Source of the DNA: Oxytricha trifallax
Taxonomy: Eukaryota > Ciliophora > Spirotrichea > Sporadotrichida > Oxytrichidae
DNA: 64,000 nt
NCBI GenBank assembly: GCA_000711775.1
Contig: ARYC01001165.1
Span: 37,656-101,655, forward strand
Reading direction: 5' to 3'
The number at the start of each line of letters is the position of its first letter. Within the stretch, counting starts at the first letter, position 1. The position numbers and the translations under genes were made by a program. The notes beneath the pieces were generated by a model that was not told the origin of the DNA, did not search any database, and was given only the letters and a program-made list of their open reading frames with translations. Positions 11,915 to 23,005 of this stretch are shown piece after piece.

Positions 11915-12308
11915 TAGAGAGGTAAGGATGCTTCTTAAGCTCAGCGAGCCAGGCCTCACTTATTAGTATGCCTTGCTTCTTTTAATCTTCAGGAGAAATA
12001 GAGTAGCGTTTTTTGTGAGCTTCTTCAATGATCTCTTTGAGATAACTCTCTCTTAAAGTGCCAAGAACACCAAAGAAGAAGCTCCTTTCTGGAAGCTTGT
12101 TGGAGAGCTGTTTCTTGGTAGGAAGATAAACTACCAACTCTTCATCTTTCATCGCATCCTCGTAGAGATTAGTGACTGAAATCTCTGGGGTAGTTGGGAA
12201 TTTCTATTAGTTTAATCTCTTTATTTTTAAAAGCTTTTTTCTCCTCACAAAGTATTGCTTTCAAGAATGAAATTTTGGTACCTTCCATCGTTGGAAGGAA
12301 TAAACCCA

Positions 12309-12344
12309 CTATAGTATATGATTAAGTATATGTCACATGCTTAC
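12309..12344 (-). other. Intron 1 of TBE 22-kDa-type gene
   Basis: A 36-nt intron starting GTAAGC and ending CTATAG, after the codons for DLYRYLTQH. The partner element has a 36-nt intron at the same place (57155-57190). Confidence 0.85.
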
Positions 12345-12634
12345 CATGCTGAGTGAGGTATCGATAGAGATCTTCCTTGCTTCTAAATCTTGAGATCATT
12401 TCTTAAGCTTCAACCCTCTTCATTGCAGTACTTATAGATTCCATCCTTGTTCCTTCTCTTCTTATTGAATTTCAAATTATAATATATAGAGTTCTGGATC
12501 CTACTATTAAAAATCTTAGTATTAAATATGGGCATCTTATAGGAGGTCAACCTGGTAAGGATACGTGGAGAAAGCTGGCAGAAGCTGTATCAAACTTTAG
12601 AGATGGAGCTCCATTATTATCAATTTAGTTCCAT

Positions 12635-12805
12635 TAAATTAGTACTAAATTTGTTTAAATTTAATTGGTACCAATTTAATAGTACCAAAACTTAATTAGT
12701 ACCAAGTTCTAAACTAATGAGGTTTTAATGGAAAAGTTCCAAAATGGTTCAAAACCTAATTGATACCAGTACCAACTCGATTTTATACTTGGTTGGTACC
12801 TAAAT
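12635..12805. promoter_or_regulatory. GTAC iteron-like array upstream of zinc-finger gene
   Basis: Six GTAC cores (AGTACT, GGTACC, AGTACC) with AATT-rich spacers in about 170 bp, plus an in-built inverted repeat (GGTTTT...AAAACC). The array ends about 175 bp before the zinc-finger/kinase ATG and about 190 bp upstream of the divergent 22-kDa-type ATG. It is shared with the derivatives at 2478-2670 and 31090-31260. It could be a promoter or binding site for both genes. Confidence 0.5.
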
Positions 12806-12978
12806 CGAAATTATTAAGTATGAAATTAGAAAAATTATATTTATAAACTAAGCATAAATATGATCTCTAACACCTTATATTCAACCATAATTGTTGTCGT
12901 ATCAACTCCTATACAGAGTGACTATAGCCAGAATAGTTATTAGAGCTTTATAATAGAAATTTAAATTTGAATTTAAAC

Positions 12979-14426
12979 ATGGCGTCCAACTTAAATCGTA
13001 AGGCAGTTTCTCTTGGAACAGGTCAATCATTACTCAACTTTGGCTCCTCCAAGAAACCAGAAGTAATTTATATTGAAAAGGAGGTTGAGCTAAGAGCTCT
13101 AGAGTTTGAAGCTGAGGTCTTTAAAATATAAGTTTAAAACAAGAAGTAGAGTGCAGAGATAGGAGTTTAAATATAAGTTGAATTGGTTGAGGAAGATAAG
13201 GAACAGCAACCAATTGAAAAAATTAAAACATTTTAATGTGAAGACTGCTAAAATTTCTTCTCAACTGAGTCGAGCTTGAAGAGGCACATTAAAGAAGTAC
13301 ATTCTGGCAAAGCCAAGATCTATTTTAAACATGACAAAGTGGATGGAAGGTACCAATGCACAACATGCATGAAGTCTTATACTCACTCAGCCAAAGTAAA
13401 GAGGCATATGCAAAAGCACCACTTAAGTGAATTCCTAATTAAAGATAAAGAAACTTAAAAGCTTATACCTGCTAAAAGAAAAAATAACTCTCTTGAGTCA
13501 TAAAGAGAACAGGAGGAAAGGCTCAAGAGGCAGAAGCGTTTTGAATCAATGAATCAGCCAGCAAATGGTACTCTTATAGCATGTCTTTAAGAGAGAGCTA
13601 TGTATATACCTGCATTGAATGCAATTGATATTGAAAGCTGTATTGAAATTACTTGCATTTTGATTTGTCAAACAAGGCTAAGCTGATAGTGGTTGATGAG
13701 TATGCTTACAAAGTATATCCTTTCAAATATCTCATTAAAAATGAGCAGTATCAAAATGAATTTGCAAATGAATACATAATACCGAGGGAGGCTTAGAAAA
13801 AATAGTTTAAGAACTTGCTTAGACTTGATGGAGTTATTCTTGGGCATGGCTTTGTTGCATTAAGACTGAAAAAGTTTGAAATGACTTTAAGAGAGTATCT
13901 CTATCATAATAGATACCCAGATGATTTAAATGAGATACTGTCAGAAATGATTAAGGGTGTTTAAGAGCTCCATGAACTTGGGTATGTACATAGAGATTTG
14001 AAGCCTGAAAATGTTATGTTAAATCTCTGTCCTTTTGAAATTGTAGTCATTGATTTCAATAGAGCAATAAGATAAGAAATTGTGACTTTGGCTAAGGTGC
14101 TTGGCACTCCAGGATACTTTCCAATCAGGGAGAAGTGGACTAATGGCTCTGTTTAATGGGATGTATGGGCAGTTGCTGCCATAATCTTAGAGTGCGATAT
14201 GGAAAATATGTCTTACTTTGGAACAAAGCACGAAAAATAATCAATAAGTTTGGCTTCTAAACATATACAACAGGAAGATGTCTGCAATGAAATTAAGAAG
14301 CTTGTAGAGATGATAATCGTGAGAGCTCCAGCTTATCCAAGATAATCGCTAGAAGACATACATGAAGCACTCAAGAGAGCTAGATTCAAGAGGTACCACA
14401 AAGATAAGCAGATAAAATTTGTTTGA
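12979..14426 (+). pseudogene. TBE 57-kDa-type zinc-finger/protein-kinase gene
   Basis: Starts at ATG 12979 (MASNLNRKAVSLG) and ends at TGA 14424-14426. The N-terminal third has two C2H2 zinc fingers: CEDCQNFFSTESSLKRH and CTTCMKSYTHSAKVKRH. The C-terminal half is a protein-kinase fold with the catalytic loop GYVHRDLKPENVML, then VIDFNRA where DFG is expected, GTPGYFPIR in the activation segment, and WDVWAVAAIILE. No glycine-rich loop is evident. A 1-nt frameshift near 13640 separates the two halves, so this copy cannot make the full protein. The other TBEs carry a deleted version (57823-58549) and an edge-truncated one (63590-64000). The family likely binds DNA and phosphorylates an unknown partner. 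Confidence 0.88.
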
Positions 14427-14565
14427 ATTAAATACAATAATACTCATTAAATATTCATTAAATTCACAAAAAACCTGCGTTTTCTCTACTAACCCCAATA
14501 AGACCCCAACAATACCCTACAAATCAAAGCACTTATAAACCTCACTAAGGGGTTTTGGGGTTTTG

Positions 14566-16080
14566 ATTGTTCCCTTAAAAATAAAGTAAACTATAGAAAT
14601 TAAGTAACGTATTAAAATTTATGATTACTAAACTTTAAAAAATGGTTATGATTAGCTTATTTATATTTGAATAATATTTAGTTTATCTTCAGATTAATCT
14701 CCTTTCCAGTAAAGGACATCATCTTTTTCAAGTTTAACTGGTTTTAATAAAGGCAGAATTCGCCACAAAAAATCTGAATCCGTAATATTTCTAAAGTATT
14801 CCACAGTCTGAATTATTTCCCCATAAGTGTTAGAAAATACTTCATCTCTCAATGATGGCGGCAAATCTTTCACTAAATTAGCCTCCTCTTCTTAATTGTG
14901 CAATGTCTAATAATTATTTTCAATAAAGTTAATTATTTTGATCATGAGTTCAAATGGAATTTGAGCTTTTCTGGCAAGTTCATGAAGTCTATTCATTTTC
15001 ATTGATATCGTTGCTTGTATTTCTACATTTCCAACAAGAATAGAAGTGAAATTACCGACCACAAAAGAATAAAAAGCTACTCCCACTACCATCCATATTA
15101 AACTCAGTGCTATTTCAAATTATGTCACTGCAGGTATATCTCCGTAGCCTAGAGTCGTGATAGTTTATGTTGACCAGTAGTAGGCTAGCATGTATTATTA
15201 ATAAACTTCATTATCTAAAATACCTCTCCTAAACACCCAGGTGTCAGGTCCAAAGTCATCAAATCTAGCCGTTATATACCAAAAACATGCAAATATATGT
15301 GCTACAATAATAGCAGCCATCATACTAATAATCTACCTGAAAATTGAAAATTAAATTTTTCATTATAAAATGCTTTTAAGAAAACTCATCAATTAATTTT
15401 TAAAATAGCAGTATTCATTTTGATTTTTTTTTCAATTCTGTGATAGGATTCGTTGTGTTTAAAGTAATTTATTTATCTTAAAATGTCAAAAATTGATACT
15501 TGTTTCAGAAGTCTTGGCAATTTGATCAATCGAAGTAGTCTTTGAAAAGCGTATATATTGTCTCCTATTTTTTAAAAAAAATTATTATAAAAAAATTCAA
15601 ACATTTCATGAAATGGAAAACTATAAAAAAGTTAAGTTTAATAATAATTACATTGATACAACATCGTAAATGAACCAAGATTGAATATATTTTCTTGCAA
15701 TATAATTATTTATAGGGTTTAAACAGATAAATTTATTCAGAAAAAAATTAATATTAAATAATTATGTCTATGTTAAAGTGATCCATCATTTTCTTCATAA
15801 GCAGTGATAAATATTATTAAAATGTCAAAACTAAATAGTATGTCAATAATTCTATCTAGCCATTCTTAAGAACCATATTTAAAAATTCTTAATTATAGCT
15901 AAAAAAATAAATATTAATTTACCTATTTTATTAAAATGATACCAGTATGTATTTGATGAAAGGCCATAAGAAAAGGTTATGCTATTGCAGTGTAAATTAA
16001 TAATAGAATGAGGACCAAATTCCAAATACTTAAGAATTTTCCTTCAGGCATTAATACGATTTTCTCTATATTCCATAATG
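14566..16080 (-). CDS. Channel A1, S1 to nucleotide-binding domain
   Basis: Core of a six-transmembrane, voltage-gated-type K+ channel of the EAG/KCNH-CNG-HCN class. Reading 5' to 3' on the minus strand: S1 with IWNLVLILLLIYTAIAQP (about 15950-16075), S1-S2/S2 (15765-15870), S3 (15650-15730), an S4 arginine/lysine ladder RLLRLIKLPRLLKQV (15405-15570), then one open block (about 14690-15340) with S5 IVAHIFACFWY, selectivity filter TLGYGD, S6, and a C-linker SLRDEVFSNTYGEII. Blocks are separated by AT-rich inserts of roughly 50-80 bp (introns or IESs). After an interruption near 14591-14690 the exon VYFIFKGTI resumes and is cut by the TBE at 14565. No disabling mutation was seen in the coding blocks. 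Confidence 0.88.
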
Positions 16081-16144
16081 ATAATATATTTTTTTATTAG
16101 GATATTAAAATCTAAGTATTTAAATTAAAATAAATTAATTCTAT

Positions 16145-17280
16145 TTTGCTATCCTTTTCGTAAAATTCAAGTTAGTTGCTAATTCCAAAGAGAATAATTT
16201 TTTTCTGGAGGTCCCCGAATAAACGCATGACATGAACACCAGCTCTGGCTTTGTTGAATGCAGCTAGCCATTTCTTTTGTAAATGTTCCTGTCTCTATTT
16301 CCCATTCATTATTCTAAAAAGTATAGATTCCTCCACACAATTAATAAAACTTAAATCTTTTAAATAATCTAATTGGTGATGGGCACTAATAAATCCTTGG
16401 GATGATATTATAGTTTTAAAAAACGTACTACTAGAAGTGAGAAATTAATTATTAAATCTATTAAAAGTTTTAATCTTTGCTGTCTATTGAATCATCTGTT
16501 GAGACGTCTAAGTCAAGCTATTAATATTGTAGGAATACATTTGAATTTGGAAAATTAAATATAATTAAAATAAATATAAATCAAAATCTAGGCAGTTAAA
16601 GTTGTCCAATTTAAACGATCTTGGGCTCATTCGATAGAGAATTCAAAATCAGCTGGACTTTACTATAGGCGGTACTATTTTATCGCATCCCTGGAGCGAG
16701 ATAACTTCAATTTAATGTGAGGGTATAATTTAATGAATTTAGATGCGTTTAATTAAAGTGAAGTTATCTCGCTCCAGGGATGCGATAAAATAGTACCGCC
16801 AATAGTAAAGTCCAGCTAATTTTGAATTCTCTATCGAATGAGCCCAAGATCGTTTAAATTGGCCAACTTTAACTGCCACGATTTTGATTTATATTAATTT
16901 AATTATAATTAATTTTCCAAATTCAAATGTATTTCTACAATAATTAATAATTGATCTCATTGAAGCTCTTCAGGAACAACTATTTTAAGTATGGATAGCT
17001 TTCCAGCTAACTAGTATTAATTTTACTTAACTGTATGCACTTACTCTTCAATGTCACTTATGATAGTCTTTTATTTTTATCTTTTTCTTTCATAATTTCT
17101 TTCCTGAGTCTCTCTATTTCATTCTCTGCATCGTCTTCACTTTTCTCAAAATCATTATCTTAAAAATTGGATAAACAATAGAAATAAGATATATCGACTT
17201 CTTAATCTAGAATTTTTTCATTTTCAATATGCCTCATTTAACCTTATTAATTATTTAAGAATTTTAAAGATAAATTATAT
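16145..17280 (-). CDS. Channel A1, cytosolic N-terminal region
   Basis: Minus-strand coding in front of S1. The part nearest S1 (16145-16330) reads EHLQKKWLAAFNKARAG and MRLFGDLQKKIILFGIS, matching A2 and A3. Further upstream are an acidic stretch LDVSTDDSIDSKD (about 16450-16524) and, beyond the palindrome at 16525-16943, a coiled-coil-like stretch with ENEIERLRKEIMKEKDKNK (about 17040-17170). Excising the palindrome with one copy of the flanking ATTAATA-like repeat leaves the frame open across the junction. The initiator Met is not identified. Confidence 0.65.
16525..16943. repeat. Palindromic element, hairpin family H2
   Basis: About 418 bp; starts TATTGTAGGAATACATTTGA and ends with the complement. 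Arms carry GATCTTGGGCTCATTCGATA, CAGCTGGACTTTACTA and GCGATAAAATAGTACCGCC. Very similar to 19798-20216. It interrupts the A1 N-terminal coding region. Confidence 0.88.
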
Positions 17281-17909
17281 TAAATGTGCTTAATTTTTAT
17301 ATCATTTTGTAGGGGTTTAAAATTTTCTTATTTTTTTAAATATTAATTAACAAGTTTAAAAAATTATTCTCAAAAATAATTATATAATTAATGCTATTTA
17401 TTACAAACTAACCTATTTAAAATGTATAACACAGATAATATTAATGATGACTTCAAATAATTATTAATGATATTCTTTAATTCTATATCTGAATTTAATC
17501 TTTAAAAAACAAATAAAATTATCGACTGATAAAGACATTTAACCTACAGACATCTTATTAGTAGAGTTTTGGAAAAATTCGGATATTGCTTTGTCCCTTA
17601 AAGCGATTTATTTAGTTGTAATGAAATTGACAGAAAATCAAATTCATAACGAGACTACAAATAATTTTTAAAGTTAAATTAATCAAGTCAGTATTCAAAA
17701 ATCAAATCATTGCTTCAATTATTATATAAATTTAGTATTATTTTCATTAAAATTTTTGCAATAAAAGATTTTAAATCTAATGTTGAATTTTTTAAGAAAT
17801 TAGCTTTTTAATATTAACTCTTTTCATTTGTTATTTAATTTTACAATTTATATTACTAAAAATTCAAGCATTTAGTAACATATTTTTTGTATTAATTTAT
17901 TTAAACATA

Positions 17910-17971
<62 letters not shown>

Positions 17972-19797
17972 AGTATATATTAAGCATAAATAATTATCAT
18001 AATACAACATCATAGAGAAAAGAGCTCATTAAATATCTTTCATGTTTTAAATTCACATATATAAGTTATTAGTATTTTATTCTAATAAAGATCTTTGAAA
18101 ATAATGATAAAATTTTATTGCTTAAATTATTAAGAAAATAGTAGTATTTATAATAATTAAAATATTAAAAACTTGATACAACTTTTTTTTAATAATAAAA
18201 AGAATTAAATTTCTAAAAAATTTATTTATAAATTTGAGCTTTTTAGTCGAACATAAAATGTATAATTAAAATATTTCTCATAAAAGTTCCCTAACATATA
18301 TTATTTTTGGAAGATCTTGAAAACATTTTTTTATTTAGTGAAATTTCATTTATAAATTAAATATTTATTCTACTTAAATATAATTTCAAAAAACTTTCGA
18401 AAAAAAAAGACAAATAAATTTTATATTAACTTTAACAGGCAAGGTTTTTCTTATTTAACAAAATCTATTAAAATTTAATCAATTTCATATTAAAACTATA
18501 TTTTATTATTAGAAAGTAAAGTGTTTTGATAGCGAATGATTATTTGAAATGAAAAAGACTATAAAATAAATTATTAAATTAATTTAAATTTAAAAGATTA
18601 AACTTTTTTATCAATAATTCTATAGTCTCATTTAAAGAAATTATCAAAATAACATGGAAACAATAATTTTGTATTAATTAATTAATTTTGCTTCTATACT
18701 CATTATTAATAATAATATTTTCTGTAATGATAAATTTTAAATGCTTTTCAATTCTTCATTCTCTCCTCTTTTTTAATTTTTCAAAGAACTTAAATAAAAT
18801 AATAATATTATATGATGTTTTATTTTTTTTATTTTTATAATTCTTTCAAAAAATCATCAATTTTCCCATTAAAAAATTTTACTTATAAGTATAAAATATT
18901 AAATTAAAATTAAATTAATGGGCAAATCCCAATAATTTAATTGTGAGGTATATCTATATCCATATGTTAGAAGAAAATTATTTTCTCGATTTATTATTTT
19001 AGATTAAATATAAATTAAATTAAAGCAGGTTTATTTTTTCATAAAAAAATTAACTAACAATAAGTTTTACAAAGATAATGACTGGTCTTACAAATAATAA
19101 ATAAAAAAATTATGAAACTTAAATAGTTTAGGGTTTATTAATATATTTAAATATTTTATTTATTATAAATTAACAAACGACCTAGAATTTGAATATTATT
19201 GAGATGAAATGAAAATTATAATGATTATAAGATTATTAGGGCTATATCTATTATTTATAATGTTCTTAAGCATCTTCATATTAAACTAATCAATTTTTAA
19301 TTAGCAATCATAAAATTCTATAATTAATTATTATAATGAATGAAAAATACCTTAAATAGTCGATGTTACTGTTATTTATTTTTATTATGAAAATTTCCTT
19401 ATTTTTGAGATCAATTAATTTACTTAATTTTAAGTAAATAAATAGTCTTAGAGAATGGATTGGCATATAATTAAAAGAGAATTCAAAATATCTATTTTGT
19501 GCAACCTAAATTTAAATTATTACTATTATATTTTATATTTGAGATTTTCTTCATAATTTATTTTCAATCGATATATTATGATAATATCTCTAAATATAAG
19601 CTTTCTTGCTTTAATTGATATAAATTTGAGTTGATTTGATTTAAAATTAAGTATAATTTTGATAATAAAGTTATTTGTTAATTTATATCAATAACTAGCA
19701 TCTTATTAAATAAAAGAAACATTAGAATAATCTTATTCATTTCTTATCTCTTATTCTAATTAAATTAATTGAATCAATTATAGCTCAAAGCATTCAC
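17281..19797. other. AT-rich spacer between A1 and B1
   Basis: Very AT-rich, with no coding block I can support. The only notable structure is a TA microsatellite at 17909-17971. An upstream part of the A1 N-terminus could still hide here. Confidence 0.4.
17909..17971. repeat. (TA)n microsatellite
   Basis: Two runs of alternating TA interrupted by AATATATATAAA, about 63 bp in all. Likely prone to length change; no function implied. Confidence 0.9.
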
Positions 19798-20216
19798 TAT
19801 TAGAGGAATAAATTTAAATTTGGAAAATAAATTAAAAATAAATAATAATTAAATCAAAATCTTGGCATTTAAAGTTGGCCAATTTAAACGATCTTGGGCT
19901 CATTCGATAGAGAATTCAAAATTCACTGTACATTATTATTGGCGGTACAATTTTATTGTATCCATGAAGCGATATAACTTGAGTTTAATGTGATGGCATA
20001 ATTAAATGAATTTAGAGGCATTTAATTAAACTCAAGTTATCTAGCTCCAGTGATGCGATAAAATAGTACCGCCAATAGTAAAGTACAGTGAATTTTGAAT
20101 TCTCTATCTAATGAGCCCAAGATCGTTTAAATTGGCCAACTTTAAATGCCAAGATTTTGATTTAATTATTATTTATTTTTAATTTATTTTCCAAAATCAA
20201 ATGTATTCCTGCAATA
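19798..20216. repeat. Palindromic element, hairpin family H2
   Basis: About 419 bp, sister of 16525-16943, sharing GATCTTGGGCTCATTCGATA and GGCGGTAC. The left end has diverged (TATTAGAGGAATAAATTT). It lies between A1 and B1 and has no ORF. Confidence 0.85.
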
Positions 20217-20689
20217 ATAATTTTTAAGAAAATAAATTTAAAATAAAAAATTGCGAGTTATTAAATGTAAGATTTTGTCGAATAATCCCAATAATGGAAG
20301 TTTTTATAAAAATTCAAATCGAGCTCGTTAATTTTATAAGTATATTATATGTTAAGTAGCAAACATATGCTTAAAAGAAAATTTTTAATTTAAAAATGAA
20401 GTTTAAATTTTTTAAATATATTCTTTAAGGAAATTTACTCAAAATAGGCAATTTGTCTATTGTATCAAAGATTAATTTATGTTTTAAAATGATATCTTTT
20501 GATTTTTTAATTTATTAAAAAACTTAATATAAATGATGATTCCAAACATTTTTCAACATTTTGCTGTCTTTATTGCATAAATTATTATATATAAATTTTA
20601 CACAAATTATTAAGACTTTATAAATATCTATTTATTAGATGAGTGCCAATTTATTAGATGTATCTTATTGTAAAATCTGATGATCATAT

Positions 20690-23005
20690 TACGATTTATT
20701 AAGCATATCAAAAGCAGTGTATGTTTCAAATATATTCATGGCTATGTGACTCATATCTGCGTTAAACTGCACCAATCCTAACATAGAAGGATCTCCAAAA
20801 TACTCAACTTAAATATTATCCATTAAAGAAGAAGTTGAGTCATTTGGGAATAATTGCTGAGGCTATATTGACATTATAAAAAAGAAATTTAAGATAGAAA
20901 TCATTATGTTAATTAAATCATTTCAGAGACGAGTACATCTTTCTTATACAAAAAGTAAAAAATAGCATAAAATATTCTTAGATTTATCTATTGGAGAATT
21001 GATTGATTTTGGAACTCCTGCTATATCAGTATTCTAAGATCTTAAGAGTTCTAAATTGAGCTGCACAGAAAATTTCCTATTTATTTCATCAATTAAAGCA
21101 GATCTCATTTCACCTGGATTTTAATATATAAATTAATATATGAAATTTTCTTATCTATATTGCCATGACACTTCAGTTTGATCCTCTTAAAATTAGTCTA
21201 AGTTTTCTTCTTCAAAGAAAAAAGGATCAATTTTGTTAATAATAAACTTAATATTATTAGAATAACTTTGTCTAATATGGAAACATTTTGTGTAGATTAA
21301 GAATTATCAGATTTTAGTTCTTCATTTTGTTCAATTTAGCTATCAGAGATGTTATTTATCTTTTAATTGATACTTAATTTGCTCGGATTCTCTGCCGTCT
21401 AATAAACACGTCCTTCATTCATAAGAGCTTCAAAATCAAAAATCACATTAGTTTATAAATTAGGGGTCTTTTTTTGAACACTGTCCATTTAGTAAAAGAT
21501 ATTAATAATTTATCTTAAGATAAAAAATGGAATAATTCAAATTTATAATAAATCTTATTAATATTTATTACTCTTTGATATAATGTTTTTTATTTTACTT
21601 ATTGCATCAGAGAATGTTTGCTGTGAATTTATTCTTATCCCACTTGCTGGAGAAACAGTAATCATTGAACCTTAATATGTCTTAAAGTTATGGTTTTATT
21701 GATGAAATATTGATAATTATGGTTAGAAAATATGGTTTCCCTTTTAATTGTTAGGACTTTGTGCATTTTGTCGTATTTGTGATTTTCTTCTGTGAGCAAA
21801 AGACACTGCTTCTGATATAAAAACTATATTGTAGGAATTCAAGCAAATTTGGGTAATTATAATCAAATTTCTATTGATTATTACCTATTCTATCTCCTTT
21901 ATTTATGATTTGAAATATTCTCCAAATCTTAGGTTCATGATTTTAATGATTACACTATTAAAAATTAGAAAAATTAGTCATTAGTTGTTTTTGTTGTAAA
22001 TGGATTTTTCCAAAACTTGAACGAGATACCCATTTATAAAATTTAAGAATTCGCTAAAATAATAATATATTTTTTAATTGAAATTTTATCGGTATAAATT
22101 TTGTCAAATTGAGAATTTAACTATAATTGAATTACTTTGTTGTTGATTTCTTTGGATATGAGTACTGTAATAATTTAAATATTTAATTCATTTTCTCAAA
22201 TCAAATGTATCCTACAGTAAACATTAAATAATATTGAGCACGACCTATTATCTAAAGTCATTTAGGTCGAATGTTTAGGTCTGTAGAATTTGCTATTAAA
22301 ACTTCTGGTGTCTTAAAGTACTTATTAATTCTATAATTCATTAATATTTCTACTATTTTGCTGCCCGACTAAATTTTTCTCATTGAACTTTAAAGCTTGA
22401 GGAGAATTATTATTTATCAATCTTTGCAGTGAAAATGGAGAAACATATCTCGCTTTTTAATTTTAACTTCCAGACTTTGAATTAATGAAAATTAGATATA
22501 AATTATATTTGAAGTCTGATCAACTAGACTGGATTTCTGAGTGATTCTAAATGAAGGTCTAAATGCCACTATCCTCAGAGAGTTGTTTCTTACCTTTTAA
22601 GCAATATTTGTGGGTTATATTTATTTTTGAAGCTATGATTTAACTTTGAATTAAATTCTTCTTCTTTCACCTCGAATAGTAAAAAAAATAATTAAAAAGT
22701 TGTTTACTACGTAGTATAATGTTTAGAAGGAAGCCATGAGTTAACAGAATTAAAATTATCTGTCTGTTTAATAGTTTAATTGCTATAATCTTAATATTTT
22801 TAGAAATAATTTCGAGGAACGGTGTCTTTTTCATAAAAATTAAAGAATTTTCTATTTATATGAAATGTTAATCTGCAAAGTCTTTAATATTTTTAAACCC
22901 TTATTTCTCATTTTAATTTTGCTTTAGTTCTTCTTTCAATTCCTCTTCAAACAGATCATCCTGACTTTTAACTCTTTAATCATTCACCTAATTATAATTA
23001 TGAAG
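20690..23005 (-). CDS. Gene B1, N/Q-rich protein of unknown function
   Basis: Several minus-strand coding blocks read with TAA/TAG as Gln. From N to C: KSQDDLFEEELKEELKQ (22875-23005), a short acidic block (22520-22620), ARYVSPFSLQRLINNNSP (22235-22500), SEAVSFAHRRKSQ and TVSPASGIRINSQQTFSDA (21590-21850), VIFDFEALMNEGRVYQ (21230-21490), MRSALIDEINRKFSVQ with GVPKSINSP (20985-21190), and the conserved end EYFGDPSMLGLVQFNADM-HIAMNIFETY (20700-20870). B2 and B3 share the same order. No catalytic motif or membrane segment is seen. The long disordered N/Q/S-rich front with a compact C-terminus suggests a regulatory or scaffold protein, which is inference only. Exact exon borders and start are unresolved. 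Confidence 0.6.

Larger units (their letters stand above)
11657..12444 (-). pseudogene. TBE 22-kDa-type gene with two mini-introns
   Basis: The second TBE gene, of unknown biochemical function. ATG at 12442-12444 begins MESISTAMKRVE; the stop TGA is 11657-11659. Features are a charged N-terminus, a central segment LSNKLPERSFFFGVLGTL, a Lys/Glu-rich region SKRLYKDVQKPDEMN, and a C-terminus with GAGTKRRNMPSKP. Two GT-AG introns of 36 and 25 nt are needed to keep the frame and occur at the same places in the copy at 56505-57290. A 1-nt insertion near 12200 (codons for NYP) breaks the frame, and a second shift lies just after the second intron. It is convergent with the transposase gene, which points to separate promoters at the element's ends and interior. 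Confidence 0.85.
10484..14565. mobile_element. Full-length telomere-bearing element (class 1)
   Basis: A 4082-bp element with terminal inverted repeats of about 80 bp starting CAAAACCCCAAAACCCC, flanked by the target duplication ATT (10481-10483, 14566-14568). It carries three genes in the order known for TBEs: a DDE transposase (+), a 22-kDa-type protein (-) and a zinc-finger/kinase protein (+). Size and organisation match the roughly 4.1-kb TBE1 type of Oxytricha. Each gene has at least one frameshift or premature TGA, so this copy appears to be decaying. It is inserted in a coding exon of channel A1. Confidence 0.93.

Noticed and set aside
14591-14690. A fourth conserved intron before VYF(I/V)(F/L)KG in all three channels
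   Set aside because: GTTTAGTAA-type donors exist, but in A1 and A3 splicing there gives the wrong phase; a TA-pointer IES fits as well, so the nature is left open.
17909-17971. TA repeat as a replication origin or regulatory site
   Set aside because: Simple microsatellite in AT-rich DNA with no flanking signal.
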